Below, piece by piece: positions 40,853 to 55,063 of a DNA stretch of 64,000 nt. The stretch comes from Delphinus delphis (lineage: Eukaryota; Chordata; Mammalia; Artiodactyla; Delphinidae): contig NW_027192651.1 of the NCBI RefSeq assembly GCF_949987515.2, forward strand, positions 1,116,001 to 1,180,000. The letters run 5' to 3'. Under the pieces are notes generated by a model that was not told the origin of the DNA, searched no databases, and worked only from the letters and a program-made list of their open reading frames with translations. A program made the translations under genes and the position numbers. Numbering within the stretch: the stretch's first letter is position 1; each line of letters begins with the position of its first letter.

Positions 40853-42431
40853 GATATCAGTAATACACGGAATGTAAACTTGGCTACACAGGAACTGAAT
40901 TACAGAACAGAACAGGGTCTCAAATTTAGAAAACCAACTTATGCTTGCTTAAGGGGAAAGGTGAGTTGGGGTGCTGCATAAAACCAGAGATTGAAATGAG
41001 CACAGATAAAGTTCCTTAAGTCAAATATGGAATAGACAAGAGCTACTCCTTGCTCAACGAAATGGACTCAACACCGCATATTAAACGCCTAAGAATGTAC
41101 CTGACTAGTAAGTATCTTAAAACCTATGGATTGCTATGTCTCCGAAAGAGAATCAAGCATGTGTACAGGGGCATAAACGCAGCAGTGATAGGATTGGAGA
41201 GGTTCGGTGAGCAAATGAAGACCCTTTGAAGTCATATTGCATGGTACCCATTACACGGGTCTTAACTCTCCAGGTTTAAGGTATTCTTCCTTCAGCTAAA
41301 ACATGCATGTGGAACCCAAGTATGATCAACCATGTGAACGGGAGACGTGTTCAAATATGTCTCAGTTTTCCTCCCCTGGTACTCGGGTGCAACATTCCAG
41401 ACGCTTTACTAACACTCTCCCCACTTGGAGAGTCAGCGCCTTTAACCTCCTGTTTGGCCCAGTTTGCAATTTCTGTGGAAGATGAACAGGAATAGCGAAA
41501 ACCAATGAGAGACTAGCTGGAGGTGTCTGGATGGGCAAATTTAACTCTCATTTCCCACCAGGAAGAGGAATTAACCAAAGGCTCAGCATGCCGGGCCGGA
41601 ACCTGATTAGGGCCTGAAGCCATCCTGCGGTGTTGCGGCCAGGTCACAAGAAAGCGAGTTGAAGAAAGGAGCTCAGGGGCACTGTAATTCACAAACCTGC
41701 AGAGTTATAAATGACAGCTATCGTCCAAAAATAGACTGAAGTAAGGCTGCCAAGAGGACTTGAAAGCGGGGCAGAATTGCAGGAAACCGATTTCAGGAGG
41801 TAGACTGGAATTGCATTGAAAGCATAGGAAAAGAGGCAGAACGTCCACAATGATGCACTTGGCCAAAAAGGGCGTATGCGTTTTTTCCTGAATATATTCA
41901 GGAAAAAACGCATACGCCCTTTTTGGCCAACCAAGCAAGCTTGCAAAGGAAATCTGCACTACAATGAAGTCTCACTTCCCCCCGGTCAAAAGGGCCATCT
42001 GAAAAAAGTGTAAAATCCAGAAAGGCAGGACAGGCCATGGAGAACTGGGAGCCTTGTTATGCTGATGGGCGGGATGTAAATTGCCAACAGACACTTGGGA
42101 GAAGTGTATGGTGTTTCCTGAAACATCTAAAAAACAAAGCAACAGAGCCTAGTGCACTGCCACTTATGGTCCTATAGCTTAGGGAAATTAAAATCAAAAA
42201 TACACAGCCACCCCAAAGTTTGGGACGCCTCTGTTTACAAGAACCTCGTTTACAGTACAAGTTCAACATCGCAGAAAGTGAAAAATGGATAAAGAAGTTG
42301 TGGTATTTACTTACAAAGCAATATCACTCAGCAATGAAATCTATGTCATCAGGCCCTTAGCATCACAATGAGTGGATTCAGGTATGATGATTCTAACTGA
42401 AATAAGTCACACAGAAAAAGAAACATCATAA
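40853..42431 (+). repeat. Satellite monomer M22, type B with A-like right part
   Basis: 1579 bp. B markers upstream, but GCCAGGTCACAAG (an A allele) downstream. AGCATCACAATG near 42360 is shared with M23, M24, M30 and M32. Palindrome 41859-41930 perfect. Confidence 0.92.
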
Positions 42432-44010
42432 GATATCAGTAATACACGGAATGTAAACTTGGCTACACAGGAACTGAATTACAGAACAGAACAGGGTCTC
42501 AAATTTAGAAAACCAACTTATGCTTGCTTAAGGGGAAAGGTGAGTTGGGGTGCTGCATAAAACCAGAGATTGAAATGAGCACAGATAGAGTTCCTTAAGT
42601 CAAATATGGAATAGACAAGAGCTACTCCTTGCTCAACGAAATGGACTCAACACCGCATATTAAACGCCTAAGAATGTACCTGACTAGTAAGTATCGTAAA
42701 ACCTATGGATTGCTATGTCTCCAAAAGAGAATCAAGCATGTGTACAGGGGCATAAACGCAGCAGTGATAGGATTGGAGAGGTTCGGTGAGCAAATGAAGA
42801 CCCTTTGAAGTCATATTGCATGGTACCCATTACACGGGTTTCAACTACCCAGGTTTAAGGTATTCTTCCTTCAGCTAAAACATGCATGTGGAACGCAAGT
42901 ATGATCAACCATGTGAACGGGAGACGTATTCAAATATGTCTCAGTTTTCCTCCCCTGGTACTTGGGTGCAACATTCCAGACGCTTTACTAACACTCTCCC
43001 CACTTGGAGAGTCAGTCCCTTTAACCTCCTGTTTGGCCCAGTTTGCAATTTCTGCGGAAGATGAACAGGAATAGCGAAAACCAATGAGAGGCTAGCTGGA
43101 GGTGTCTGGACAGGCAAATTTAACTCTCATTTCCCACTAGGAAGAGGAATTAACCAAAGGCTCAGCATGCCGGGCCGGAACCAGATTAGGGCCTGAAGCC
43201 ATCCTGCGGTGTTGCGGCCAGCTCAAAAGAAAGCGAGTTGAAGAAAGGAACTCAGGGGCACTGTAATTCACAAACCTGCAGAGTTATAAATGACAGCTAT
43301 CGTCCAAAAATAGACTGAAGTAAGGCTGCCAAGAGGACTTGAAAGCGGGGCAGAATTGCAGGAAACCGATTTCAGGAGGTAGACTGGAATTGCATTGAAA
43401 GCATAGGAAAAGAGGCAGAACGTCCACAATGATGCACTTGGCCAAAAAGGGCGTATGCGTTTTTTCCTGAATATATTCAGGAAAAAACGCATACGCCCTT
43501 TTTGGCCAACCAAGCAAGCTTGCAAAGGAAATCTGCACTACAATGAAGTCTCACTTCCCCCCGGTCAAAAGGGCCATCTGAAAAAAGTGTAAAATCCAGA
43601 AAGGCAGGACAGGCCATGGAGAACTGGGAGCCTTGTTATGCTGATGGGCGGGATGTAAATTGCCAACAGACACTCGGGAGAAGTGTATGGTGTTTCCTGA
43701 AACATCTAAAAAACAAAGCAACAGAGCCTAGGGCACTGCCACTTATGGTCCTATAGCTTAGGGAAATTAAAATCAAAAATACACAGCCACCCCAAAGTTT
43801 GGGACGCCTCTGTTTACAAGAACCTCGTTTACAGTACAAGTTCAACATCGCAGAAAGTGAAAAATGGATAAAGAAGTTGTGGTATTTACTTACAAAGCAA
43901 TATCACTCAGCAATGAAATCTATGTCATCAGGCCCTTAGCATCACAATGAGTGGATTCAGGTATGATGATTCTAACTGAAATAAGTCACACAGAAAAAGA
44001 AACATCATAA
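42432..44010 (+). repeat. Satellite monomer M23, A/B hybrid
   Basis: 1579 bp. ATTACACGGG (B) is followed at once by TTTCAACTACCC (A), then by B-like AACGCAAGTATG. The switch falls within about 10 bases near 42838. Palindrome 43438-43509 perfect. Confidence 0.92.
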
Positions 44011-45589
44011 GATATCACTAATACACGGAATGTAATCTTGGCTACACAGGAACTGAATTACAGAACAGAACAGGGTCTCAAATTTAGAAAACCAACTTAT
44101 GCTTGCTTAAGGGTAAAGGTGAGTTGGGGTGCTGCATAAAACCAGAGATTGAAATGAGCACAGATAAAGTTCCTTAAGTCAAATATGGAATAGACAAGAG
44201 CTACTCCTTGCTCAACGAAATGGACTCAACACCGCATATTAAACGCCTAAGAATGTACCTGACTAGTAAGTATCGTAAAACCTATGGATTGCTATGTCTC
44301 CAAAAGAGAATCAAGCATGTGTACAGGGGCATAAACGCAGCAGTGATAGGATTGGAGAGGTTCGGTGAGCAAATGAAGACCCTTTGAAGTCATATTGCAT
44401 GGTACCCATTACACGGGTCTCAACTCTCCAGGTTTAAGGTATTCTTCCTTCAGCTAAAACATGCATGTGGAACCCAAGTATGATCAACCATGTGAACGGG
44501 AGACGTGTTCAAATATGTCTCAGTTTTCCTCCCCTGGTACTCGGGTGCAACATTCCAGACGCTTTACTAACACTCTCCCCACTTGGAGAGTCAGCGCCTT
44601 TAACCTCCTGTTTGGCCCAGTTTGCAATTTCTGCGGAAGATGAACAGGAATAGCGAGAACCAATGAGAGGCTAGCTGGAGGTGTCTGGACGGGCAAATTT
44701 AACTCTCATTTCCCACCAGGAAGAGGAAATAACCAAAGGCTCAGCGTGCCGTACCGGAACCAGATTAGGGCCTGAAGCCATCCTGCGGTGTTGCGGCCAG
44801 CTCAAAAGAAAGCGAGTTGAAGAAAGGAGCTCAGGGGCACTGTAATTCACAAACCTGCAGAGTTATAAATGACAGCTATCGTCCAAAAATAGACTGAAGT
44901 AAGGCTGCCAAGAGGACTTGAAAGCGGGGCAGAATTGCAGGAAACCGATTTCAGGAGGTAGACTGGAATTGCATTGAAAGCATAGGAAAAGAGGCAGAAC
45001 GTCCACAATGATGCACTTGGCCAAAAAGGGCGTATGCGTTTTTTCCTGAATATATTCAGGAAAAAACGCATACGCCCTTTTTGGCCAACCAAGCAAGCTT
45101 GCAAAGGAAATCTGCACTACAATGAAGTCTCACTTCCCCCCGGTCAAAAGGGCCATCTGAAAAAAGTGTAAAATCCAGAAAGGCAGGACAGGCCATGGAG
45201 AACTGGGAGCCTTGTTATGCTGATGGGCGGGATGTAAATTGCCAACAGACACTTGGGAGAAGTGTATGGTGTTTCCTGAAACATCTAAAAAACAAAGCAA
45301 CAGAGCCTAGCGCACTGCCACTTATGGTCCTATAGCTTAGGGAAATTAAAATCAAAAAGACACAGCCACCCCAAAGTTTGGGACGCCTCTGTTTACAAGA
45401 ACCTCGTTTACAGTACAAGTTCAACATCGCAGAAAGTGAAAAATGGATAAAGAAGTTGTGGTATTTACTTACAAAGCAATATCACTCAGCAATGAAATCT
45501 ATGTCATCAGGCCCTTAGCATCACAATGAGTGGATTCAGGTATGATGATTCTAACTGAAATAAGTCACACAGAAAAAGAAACATCATAA
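44011..45589 (+). repeat. Satellite monomer M24, type B
   Basis: 1579 bp, starting GATATCACTA rather than GATATCAGTA; the starts of M25 and M27 share this. Palindrome 45017-45088 perfect. Confidence 0.92.
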
Positions 45590-47168
45590 GATATCACTAA
45601 TACACGGAATGTAAACTTGGCTACACAGGAACTGAATTACAGAACAGAACAGGGTCTCAAATTTAGAAAACAAACTTATGCTTGCTTAAGGGTAAAGGTG
45701 AGTTGGGGTGCTGCATAAAACCAGAGATTGAAATGAGCACAGATAAAGTTCCTTAAGTCAAATATGGAATAGACAAGAGCTACTCCTTGCTCAACGAAAT
45801 GGACTCAACACCGCATATTAAACGCCTAAGAATGTACCTGACTAGTAAGTATCGTAAAACCTATGGATTGCTATGTCTCCAAAAGAGAATCAAGCATGTG
45901 TACTGGGGCATAAACGCAGCAGTGATAGGATTGGAGAGGTTCGGTGAGCAAATGAAGACCCTTTGAAGTCATATTGCATGGTACCCATTACACGGGTCTC
46001 AACTCTCCAGGTTTAAGGTATTTTTCCTTCAGCTAAAACATGCATGTGGAACCCAAGTATGATCAACCATGTGAATGGGAGACGTGTTCAAATATGTCTC
46101 AGTTTTCCTCCCCTGGTACTCGGGTGCAACATTCCAGACGCTTTACTAACACTCTCCCCACTTGGAGAGTCAGCGCCTTTAACCTCCTGTTTGGCCCAGT
46201 TTGCAATTTCTGCGGAAGATGAACAGGAATAGCGAGAACCAATGAGAGGCTAGCTGGAGGTGTCTGGACGGGCAAATTTAACTCTCATTTCCCACCAGGA
46301 AGAGGAAATAACCAAAGGCTCAGCGTGCCGTACCGGAACCAGATTAGGGCCTGAAGCCATCCTGCGGTGTTGCGGCCAGCTCAAAAGAAAGCGAGTTGAA
46401 GAAAGGAGCTCAGGGGCACTGTAATTCACAAACCTGCAGAGTTATAAATGACAGCTATCGTCCAAAAATAGACTGAAGTAAGGCTGCCAAGAGGACTTGA
46501 AAGCGGGGCAGAATTGCAGGAAACCGGTTTCAGGAGGTAGACTGGAATTGCATTGAAAGCATAGGAAAAGAGGCAGAACGTCCACAATGATGCACTTGGC
46601 CAAAAAGGGCATATGCGTTTTTTCCTGAATATATTCAGGAAAAAACGCATACGCCCTTTTTGGCCAACCAAGCAAGCTTGCAAAGGAAATCTGCACTACA
46701 ATGAAGTCTCACTTCCCCCCGGTCAAAAGGGCCATCTGAAAAAAGTGTAAAATCCAGAAAGGCAGGACAGGCCATGGAGAACTGGGAGCCTTGTTATGCT
46801 GATGGGCGGGATGTAAATTGCCAACAACCACTCGGGAGAAGTGTATGGTGTTTCCTGAAACATCTAAAAAACAAAGCAACAGAACCTAGGGCACTTCCAC
46901 TTATGGTCCTATAGCTTAGGGAAATTAAAATCAAAAAGACACAGCCACCCCAAAGTTTGGAACGGCTCTGTTTACAAGAACCTCGTTTACAGTACAAGTT
47001 CAACATCGCAGAAAGTGAAAAATGGATAAAGAAGTTGTGGTATTTACTTACAAAGCAATATCACTCAGCAATGAAATCTGTGTCATCAGGCCCTTAGCAG
47101 CACAATGAGTGGATTCAGGTATGATGATTCTAACTGAAATAAGTCACACAGAAAAAGAAACATCATAA
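45590..47168 (+). repeat. Satellite monomer M25, type B
   Basis: 1579 bp. GTACTGGGGC near 45900 is shared with M27. Palindrome 46596-46667 with one mismatch (GGGCATATGCG). Confidence 0.92.
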
Positions 47169-48746
47169 GATATCAGTAATACACGGAATATAAACTTGGC
47201 TACACAGGAACTGAATTACAGAACAGAACAGGGTCTCAAATTCAGAAAACCAACTTATTCTTGCTTAAGGGTAAAGGTGAGTTGGGGTGCTGCATAAAAC
47301 CAGAGATTGAAATGAGCACAGATAAAGTTCCTTAAGCCAAATATGGAATAGACAAGAGCTACTCCTTGCTCAACGAAATGGACTCAACACCCCATATTAA
47401 ACGCCTAAGAATGTACCTGACTAGTAAGTATCTTAAAACCTATGGATTGCTATGTCTCTGAAAGAGAATCAAGCATGTGTACAGGGGCATAAACGCAGCA
47501 GTGATAGGATTGGAGAGGTTCGGTGAGCAAATGAAGACCCTTTGAAGTCATATTGCATGGTACCCATTCCACGGGTTTCAACTACCCAGGCTTAAGGTAT
47601 TCTTCCTTCAGCTAAAACATGCATGTGGAACCGAGAGTATGATCAACCATGTGATCGGGAGACGTGTTCAAATATGTCTCAGTTTTCCTCCCCTGGTACT
47701 CGGTTGCAACATTCCAGACGCTTTACTAACACTCTCCCCACTTGGAGAGTCAGTCCCTTTAACCTCCTGTTTGGCCCAGTTTGCAATTTCTGCGGAAGAT
47801 GAACAGGAATAGTGAGAACCAATGAGAGGCTAGCTGGAGGTGTCTGGACGGGCAAATTTAACTCTCATTTCCCACCAGGAAGAGGAATTAACCAAAGGTT
47901 CAGCATGCCGGGCCGGAACCAGATTAGGGCCTGAAGCCATCCTGCGGTGTTGCGGCCAGGTCACAAGAAACCGAGTTGAAGAAAGGAGCTCAGGGGCACT
48001 GTAATTCACAAACCTGCAGAGTTATAAATGACAGCTATCGTCCAAAAATAGACTGAAGTAAGGCTGCCAAGAGGACTTGAAAGCGGGGCAGAATTGCAGG
48101 AAACCGATTTCAGGAGGTAGACTGGAATTGCATTGAAAGCATAGGAAAAGAGGCAGAACGTCCACAATGATGCACTTGGCCAAAAAGGGCGTATGCGTTT
48201 TTTCCTGAATATATTCAGGAAAAAACGCATACGCCCTTTTTGGCCAACCAAGCAATCTTGCAAAGGAAATCTGCACTACAATGAAGTCTCACTTCCCCCC
48301 AGTCAAAAGGGCCATCTGAAAAAAGTGTAAAATCCAGAAAGGCAACAGGCCATTGAGAACTGGGAGCCTTGTTATGCTGATGGGCGGGATGTAAATTGCC
48401 AACAGACACTTGGGAGAAGTGTATGGTGTTTCCTGAAACATCTAAAAAACAAAGCAACAGAGCCTAGGGCACTTCCACTTATGGTCCTATAGCTTAGGGA
48501 AATTAAAATAAAAAAGACACAGCCACCCCAAAATTTGGAATGGCTCTGTTTACAAGGACCTCGTTTACAGTACAAGTTCAACATCGCAGAAAGTGAAAAA
48601 TGGATAAAGAAGTTGTGGTATTTACTTACAAAGCAATATCACTCGGCAATGAAATCTGTGTCATCAGGCCCTTAGCAGCACAATGAGTGGATTCAGGTAT
48701 GATGATTCTAACTGAAATAAGTCACACAGAAAAAGAAACATCATAA
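47169..48746 (+). repeat. Satellite monomer M26, type A
   Basis: 1578 bp. A 2 bp deletion gives AAGGCAACAGGCC near 48340, shared with M32 and M34. Palindrome 48176-48247 perfect. Confidence 0.92.
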
Positions 48747-50325
48747 GATATCACTAATACACGGAATGTAAACTTGGCTACACAGGAACTGAATTACAGA
48801 ACAGAACAGGGTCTCAAATTTAGAAAACCAACTTATGCTTGCTTAAGGGTAAAGGTGAGTTGGGGTGCTGCATAAAACCAGAGATTGAAATGAGCACAGA
48901 TAAAGTTCCTTAAGTCAAATATGGAATAGACAAGAGCTACTCCTTGCTCAACGAAATGGACTCAACACCGCATATTAAGCGCCTAAGAATGTACCTGACT
49001 AGTAAGTATCGTAAAACCTATGGATTGCTATGTCTCCAAAAGAGAATCAAGCATGTGTACTGGGGCATAAACGCAGCAGTGATAGGATTGGAGAGGTTCG
49101 GTGAGCAAATGAAGACCCTTTGAAGTCATATTGCATGGTACCCATTACACGGGTCTCAACTCTCCAGGTTTAAGGTATTCTTCCTTCAGCTAAAACATGC
49201 ATGTGGAACCCAAGTATGATCAACCATGTGAACGGGAGACGTGTTCAAATATGTCTCAGTTTTCCTCCCCTGGTACTCGGGTGCAACATTCCAGACGCTT
49301 TACTAACACTCTCCCCACTTGGAGAGTCAGCGCCTTTAACCTCCTGTTTGGCCCAGTTTGCAATTTCTGCGGAAGATGAACAGGAATAGCTAGAACCAAT
49401 GAGAGGCTAGCTGGAGGTGTCTGGACGGGCAAATTTAACTCTCATTTCCCAACAGGAAGAGGAAATAACCAAAGGCTCAGCGTGCCGTACCGGAACCAGA
49501 TTAGGGCCTGAAGCCATCCTGCGGTGTTGCGGCCAGCTCAAAAGAAACCGAGTTGAAGAAAAGAGCTCAGGGGCACTGTAATGCACAAACCTGCAGAGTT
49601 ATAAATGACAGCTATCGTCCAAAAATAGACTGAAGTAAGGCTGCCAAGAGGACTTGAAAGCGGGGCAGAATTGCAGGAAACCGATTTCAGGAGGTAGACT
49701 GGAATTGCATTGAAAGCATAGGAAAAGAGGCAGAACGTCCACAATGATGCACTTGGCCAAAAAGGGCGTATGCGTTTTTTCCTGAATATATTCAGGAAAA
49801 AACGCATACGCCCTTTTTGGCCAACCAAGCAAGCTTGCAAAGGAAATCTGCACTACAATGAAGTCTCACTTCCCCCCGGTCAAAAGGGCCATCTGAAAAA
49901 AGTGTAAAATCCAGAAAGGCAGGACAGGCCATGGAGAACTGGGAGCCTTGTTATGCTGATGGGCGGGATGTAAATTGCCAACAACCACTCAGGAGAAGTG
50001 TATGGTGTTTCCTGAAACATCTAAAAAACAAAGCAACAGAACCTAGGGCACTGCCACTTATGGTCCTATAGCTTAGGGAAATTAAAATAAAAAAGACACA
50101 GCCACCCCAAAGTTTGGAACGGCTCTGTTTACAAGAACCTCGTTTACAGTACAAGTTCAACATCGCAGAAAGTGAAAAATGGATAAAGAAGTTGTGGTAT
50201 TTACTTACAAAGCAATATCACTCAGCAATGAAATCTGTGTCATCACGCCCTTAGCAGCACAGTGAGTGGATTCAGGTATGATGATTCTAACTGAAGTAAG
50301 TCACACAGAAAAAGAAACATCATAA
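48747..50325 (+). repeat. Satellite monomer M27, type B
   Basis: 1579 bp. GTACTGGGGC links it to M25. GTAATGCACAAAC and AAACCGAG are private changes that lengthen a spurious minus-strand frame to 100 aa. Palindrome 49753-49824 perfect. Confidence 0.92.
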
Positions 50326-51904
50326 GATATCAGTAATACACGGAATGTAAACTTGGCTACACAGGAACTGAATTACAGAACAGAACAGGGTCTCAAATTT
50401 AGAAAACCAACTTATGCTTGCTTAAGGGTAAAGGTGAGTTGGGGTTCTGCATAAAACCAGAGATTGAAATGAGCACAGATAAAGTTCCTTAAGTCAAATA
50501 TGGAATAGACAAGAGCTACTCCTTGCTCAACGAAATGGACTCAACACCGCATATTAAACGCCTAAGAATGTACCTGACTAGTAAGTATCGTAAAACCTAT
50601 GGATTGCTATGTCTCCAAAAGAGAATCAAGCATGTGTACAGGGGCATAAACGCAGCAGTGATAGGATTGGAGAGGTTCGGTGAGCAAATGAAGACCCTTT
50701 GAAGTCATATTGCATGGTACCCATTACACGGGTCTTAACTCTCCAGGTTTAAGGTATTCTTCCTTCAGCTAAAACATGCATGTGGAACCCAAGTATGATC
50801 AACCATGTGAACGGGAGACGTGTTCAAATATGTCTCAGTTTTCCTCCCCTGGTACTCGGGTGCAACATTCCAGACGCTTTACTAACACTCTCCCCACTTG
50901 GAGAGTCAGCGCCTTTAACCTCCTGTTTGGCCCAGTTTGCAATTTCTGCGGAAGATGAACAGGAATAGCGAGAACCAATGAGAGGCTAGCTGGAGGTGTC
51001 TGGAGGGGCAAATTTAACTCTCATTTCCCACCAGGAAGAGGAAGTAACCAAAGGCTCAATGTGCCGTACCGGAACCAGATTAGGGCCTGAAGCCATCCTG
51101 CGGTGTTGCGGCCAGCTCAAAATAAAGCGAGTTGAAGAAAGGAGCTCAGGGGCACTGTAATTCACAAACCTGCAGAGTTATAAATGACAGCTATCGTCCA
51201 AAAATAGACTGAAGTAAGGCTGCCAAGAGGACTTGAAAGCGGGGCAGAATTGCAGGAAACCGATTTCAGGAGGTAGACTGGAATTGCATTGAAAGCACAG
51301 GAAAAGAGGCAGAACGTCCACAATGATGCACTTGGCCAAAAAGGGCGTATGCGTTTTTTCCTGAATATATTCAGGAAAAAACGCATACGCCCTTTTTGGC
51401 CAACCAAGCAAGCTTGCAAAGGAAATCTGCACTACAATGAAGTCTCACTTCCCCCCGGTCAAAAGGGCCATCTGAAAAAAGTGTAAAATCCAGAAAGGCA
51501 GGACAGGCCATGGAGAACTGGGAGCCTTGTTATGCTGATGGGCGGGATATAAATTGCCAACAGACACTTGGGAGAAGTGTATGGTGTTTCCTGAAACATC
51601 TAAAAAACAAAGCAACAGAGCCTAGGGCACTTCCACTTATGGTCCTATAGCTTAGGGAAATTAAAATCAAAAAGACACAGCCACCCCAAAGTTTGGGATG
51701 CCTCTGTTTACAAGAACCTCGTTTACAGTACAAGTTCAACATCGCAGAAAGTGAAAAATGGATAAAGAAGTTGTGGTATTTTCTTACAAAGCAATATCAC
51801 TCAGCAATGAAATCTATGTCATCAGGCCCTTAGCAGCACAATGAGTGGATTCAGGTATGATGATTCTAACTGAAATAAGTCACACAGAAAAAGAAACATC
51901 ATAA
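50326..51904 (+). repeat. Satellite monomer M28, type B
   Basis: 1579 bp. TGGAGGGGCAAAT near 51001 is shared with M31 and M33. Palindrome 51332-51403 perfect. Confidence 0.92.
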
Positions 51905-53483
51905 GATATCAGTAATACACGGAATGTAAACTTGGCTACACAGGAACTGAATTACAGAACAGAACAGGGTCTCAAATTTAGAAAACCAACTTATGCTCGC
52001 TTAAGGGTAAAGGTGAGTTGGGGTGCTGCATAAAACCAGAGATTGAAATGAGCACAGATAAAGTTCCTTAAGTCAAATATGGAATAGACAAGAGCTACTC
52101 CTTGCTCAACGAAATGGACTCAACACCGCATATTAAACGCCTAAGAATGTACCTGACTAGTAAGTATCGTAAAACCTATGGATTGCTATGTCTCCAAAAG
52201 AGAATCAAGCATGTGTACAGGGGCATAAACGCAGCAGTGATAGGATTGGAGAGGTTCGGTGAGCAAATGAAGACCCTTTGAAGTCATATTGCATGGTACC
52301 CATTACACGGGTCTCAACTCTCCAGGTTTAAGGTATTCTTCCTTCAGCTAAAACATGCATGTGGAACCCAAGTATGATCAACCATGTGAACGGGAGACGT
52401 GTTCAAATATGTCTCAGTTTTCCTCCCCTGGTACTCGGGTGCAACATTCCAGACGCTTTACTAACACTCTCCCCACTTGGAGAGTCAGCGCCTTTAACCT
52501 CCTGTTTGGCCCACTTTGCAATTTCTGCGGAAGATGAACAGGAATAGCGAGAACCAATGAGAGGCTAGCTGAAGGTGTCTGGACGGGCAAATTTAACTCT
52601 CATTTCCCACCAGGAAGAGGAAATAACCAAAGGCTCAGCATGCCGTACCGGAACCAGATTAGGGCCTGAAGCCATCCTGCGGTGTTGCGGCCAGCTCAAA
52701 AGAAAGCGAGTTGAAGAAAGGAGCTCAGGGGCACTGTAATTCACAAACCTGCAGAGTTATAAATGACAGCTATCGTCCAAAAATAGACTGAAGTAAGGCT
52801 GCCAAGAGGACTTGAAAGCGGGGCAGAATTGCAGGAAACCGATTTCAGGAGGTAGACTGGAATTGCATTGAAAGCATAGGAAAAGAGGCAGAACGTCCAC
52901 AATGATGCACTTGGCCAAAAAGGGCGTATGCGTTTTTTCCTGAATATATTCAGGAAAAAACGCATACGCCCTTTTTGGCCAACCAAGCAAGCTTGCAAAG
53001 GAAATCTGCACTACAATGAAGTCTCACTTCCCCCCGGTCAAAAGGGCCATCTGAAAAAAGTGTAAAATCCAGAAAGGCAGGACAGGCCATGGAGAACTGG
53101 GAGCCTTGTTATGCTGATGGGCGGGATGTAAATTGCCAACAACCACTCGGGAGAAGTGTATGGTGTTTCCTGAAACATCTAAAAAACAAAGCAACAGAGC
53201 CTAGGGCACTTCCACTTATGGTCCTATAGCTTAGGGAAATTAAAATCAAAAAGACACAGCCACCCCAAAGTTTGGAACGGCTCTGTTTACAAGAACCTCG
53301 TTTACAGTACAAGTTCAACATCGCAGAAAGTGAAAAATGGATAAAGAAGTTGTGGTATTTACTTACAAAGCAATATCACTCAGCAATGAAATCTGTGTCA
53401 TCAGGCCCTTAGCAGCACAATGAGTGGATTCAGGTATGATGATTCTAACTGAAGTAAGTCACACAGAAAAAGAAACATCATAA
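51905..53483 (+). repeat. Satellite monomer M29, type B
   Basis: 1579 bp. GGCCCACTTTGC near 52509 is shared with M32 and M34. Palindrome 52911-52982 perfect. Confidence 0.92.
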
Positions 53484-55063
53484 GATATCAGTAATACACG
53501 GAATGTAAACTTGGCTACACAGGAACTGAATTACAGCACAGAACAGGGACTCTAATTTAGAAAAACAACTTATGCTTGCTTAAGGGTAAAGGTGAGTTGG
53601 GGTGCTGCATAAAACCAGAGATTGAAATGAGCACAGATAAAGTTCCTTAAGTCAAATATGGAATAGACAAGAGCTACTCCTTGCTCAACGAAATGGACTC
53701 AACACCCCATATTAAACGCCTAAGAATGTACCTGACTAGTAAGTATCTTAAAACCTATGGATTGCTATGTCTCCGAAAGAGAATCAAGCATGTGTACAGG
53801 GGCATAAACGCAGCAGTGATAGGATTGGAGAGGTTCGGTGAGCAAATGAAGACCCTTTGAAGTCATATTGCATGGTACCCATTCCACGGGTTTCAACTAC
53901 CCAGGTTTAAGGTATTCTTCCTTCAGCTAAAACATGCATGTGGAACCTAGAGTATGATCAACCATGTGATCGGGAGACGTGTTCAAATATGTCTCAGTTT
54001 TCGTACCCTGGTACTCGGGTGCAACATTCCAGACGCTTTACTAACACTCTCCCGACTTGGAGAATCAGTCCCTTTAACCTCCTGTTTGGCCCAGTTTGCA
54101 ATTTCTGCGGAAGATGAACAGGAATAGCGAGAACCAATGAGAGACTAGCTGGAGGTGTCTGAACGGGCAAATTTAACTCTCATTTCCCACTAGGAATAGG
54201 AATTAACCAAAGGCTCAGCATGCCGGGCCGGAACCAGATTAGGGCCTGAAGCCATCCTGCGGTGTTGCGGCCAGGTCACAAGAAAGCGAGTTGAAGAAAG
54301 GAGCTCAGGGGCACTGTAATTCACAAACCTGCAGAGTTATAAATGACAGCTATCGTCCAAAAATAGACTGAAGTAAGGCTGCCAAGAGGACTTGAAAGCG
54401 GGGCAGAATTGCAGGAAACCGATTTCAGGAGGTAGACTGGAATTGCATTGAAAGCATAGGAAAAGAGGCAGAACGTCCACAATGATGCACTTGGCCAAAA
54501 AGGGCGTATGCGTTTTTTCCTGAATATATTCAGGAAAAAACGCATACGCCCTTTTTGGCCAACCAAGCAAGCTTGCAAAGGAAATCTGCAGTACAATGAA
54601 GTCTCACTTCCCCCCGGTGAAAAGGGCCATCTGAAAAAAGTGTAAAATCCAGAAAGGCAGGACAGGCCATGGAGAACTGGGAGCCTTGTTATGCTGATGG
54701 GCGGGATGTAAATTGCCAACAGACACTCGGGAGAAGTGTATGGTGTTTCCTGAAACATCTAAAAAACAAAGCAACAGAGCCTAGGGCACTGCCACTTATG
54801 GTCCTATAGCTTAGGGAAATTAAAATCAAAAAGACACAGCCACCCCAAAGTTTGGGACGCCTCTGTTTACAAGAACCTCGTTTACAGTACAAGTTCAACA
54901 TCGCAGAAAGTGAAAAATGGATAAAGAAGTTGTGGTATTTACTTACAAAGCAATATCACTCAGCAATGAAATCTATGTCATCAGGCCCTTAGCATCACAA
55001 TGAGTGGATTCACGTATGATGATTCTAACTGAAATAAGTCACACAGAAAAAGAAACATCATAA
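53484..55063 (+). repeat. Satellite monomer M30, type A'
   Basis: 1580 bp. CGTACCCTGG and CCCGACTTGG mark it as A', like M4 and M7 beside the retrocopies. Palindrome 54491-54562 perfect. Confidence 0.92.
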
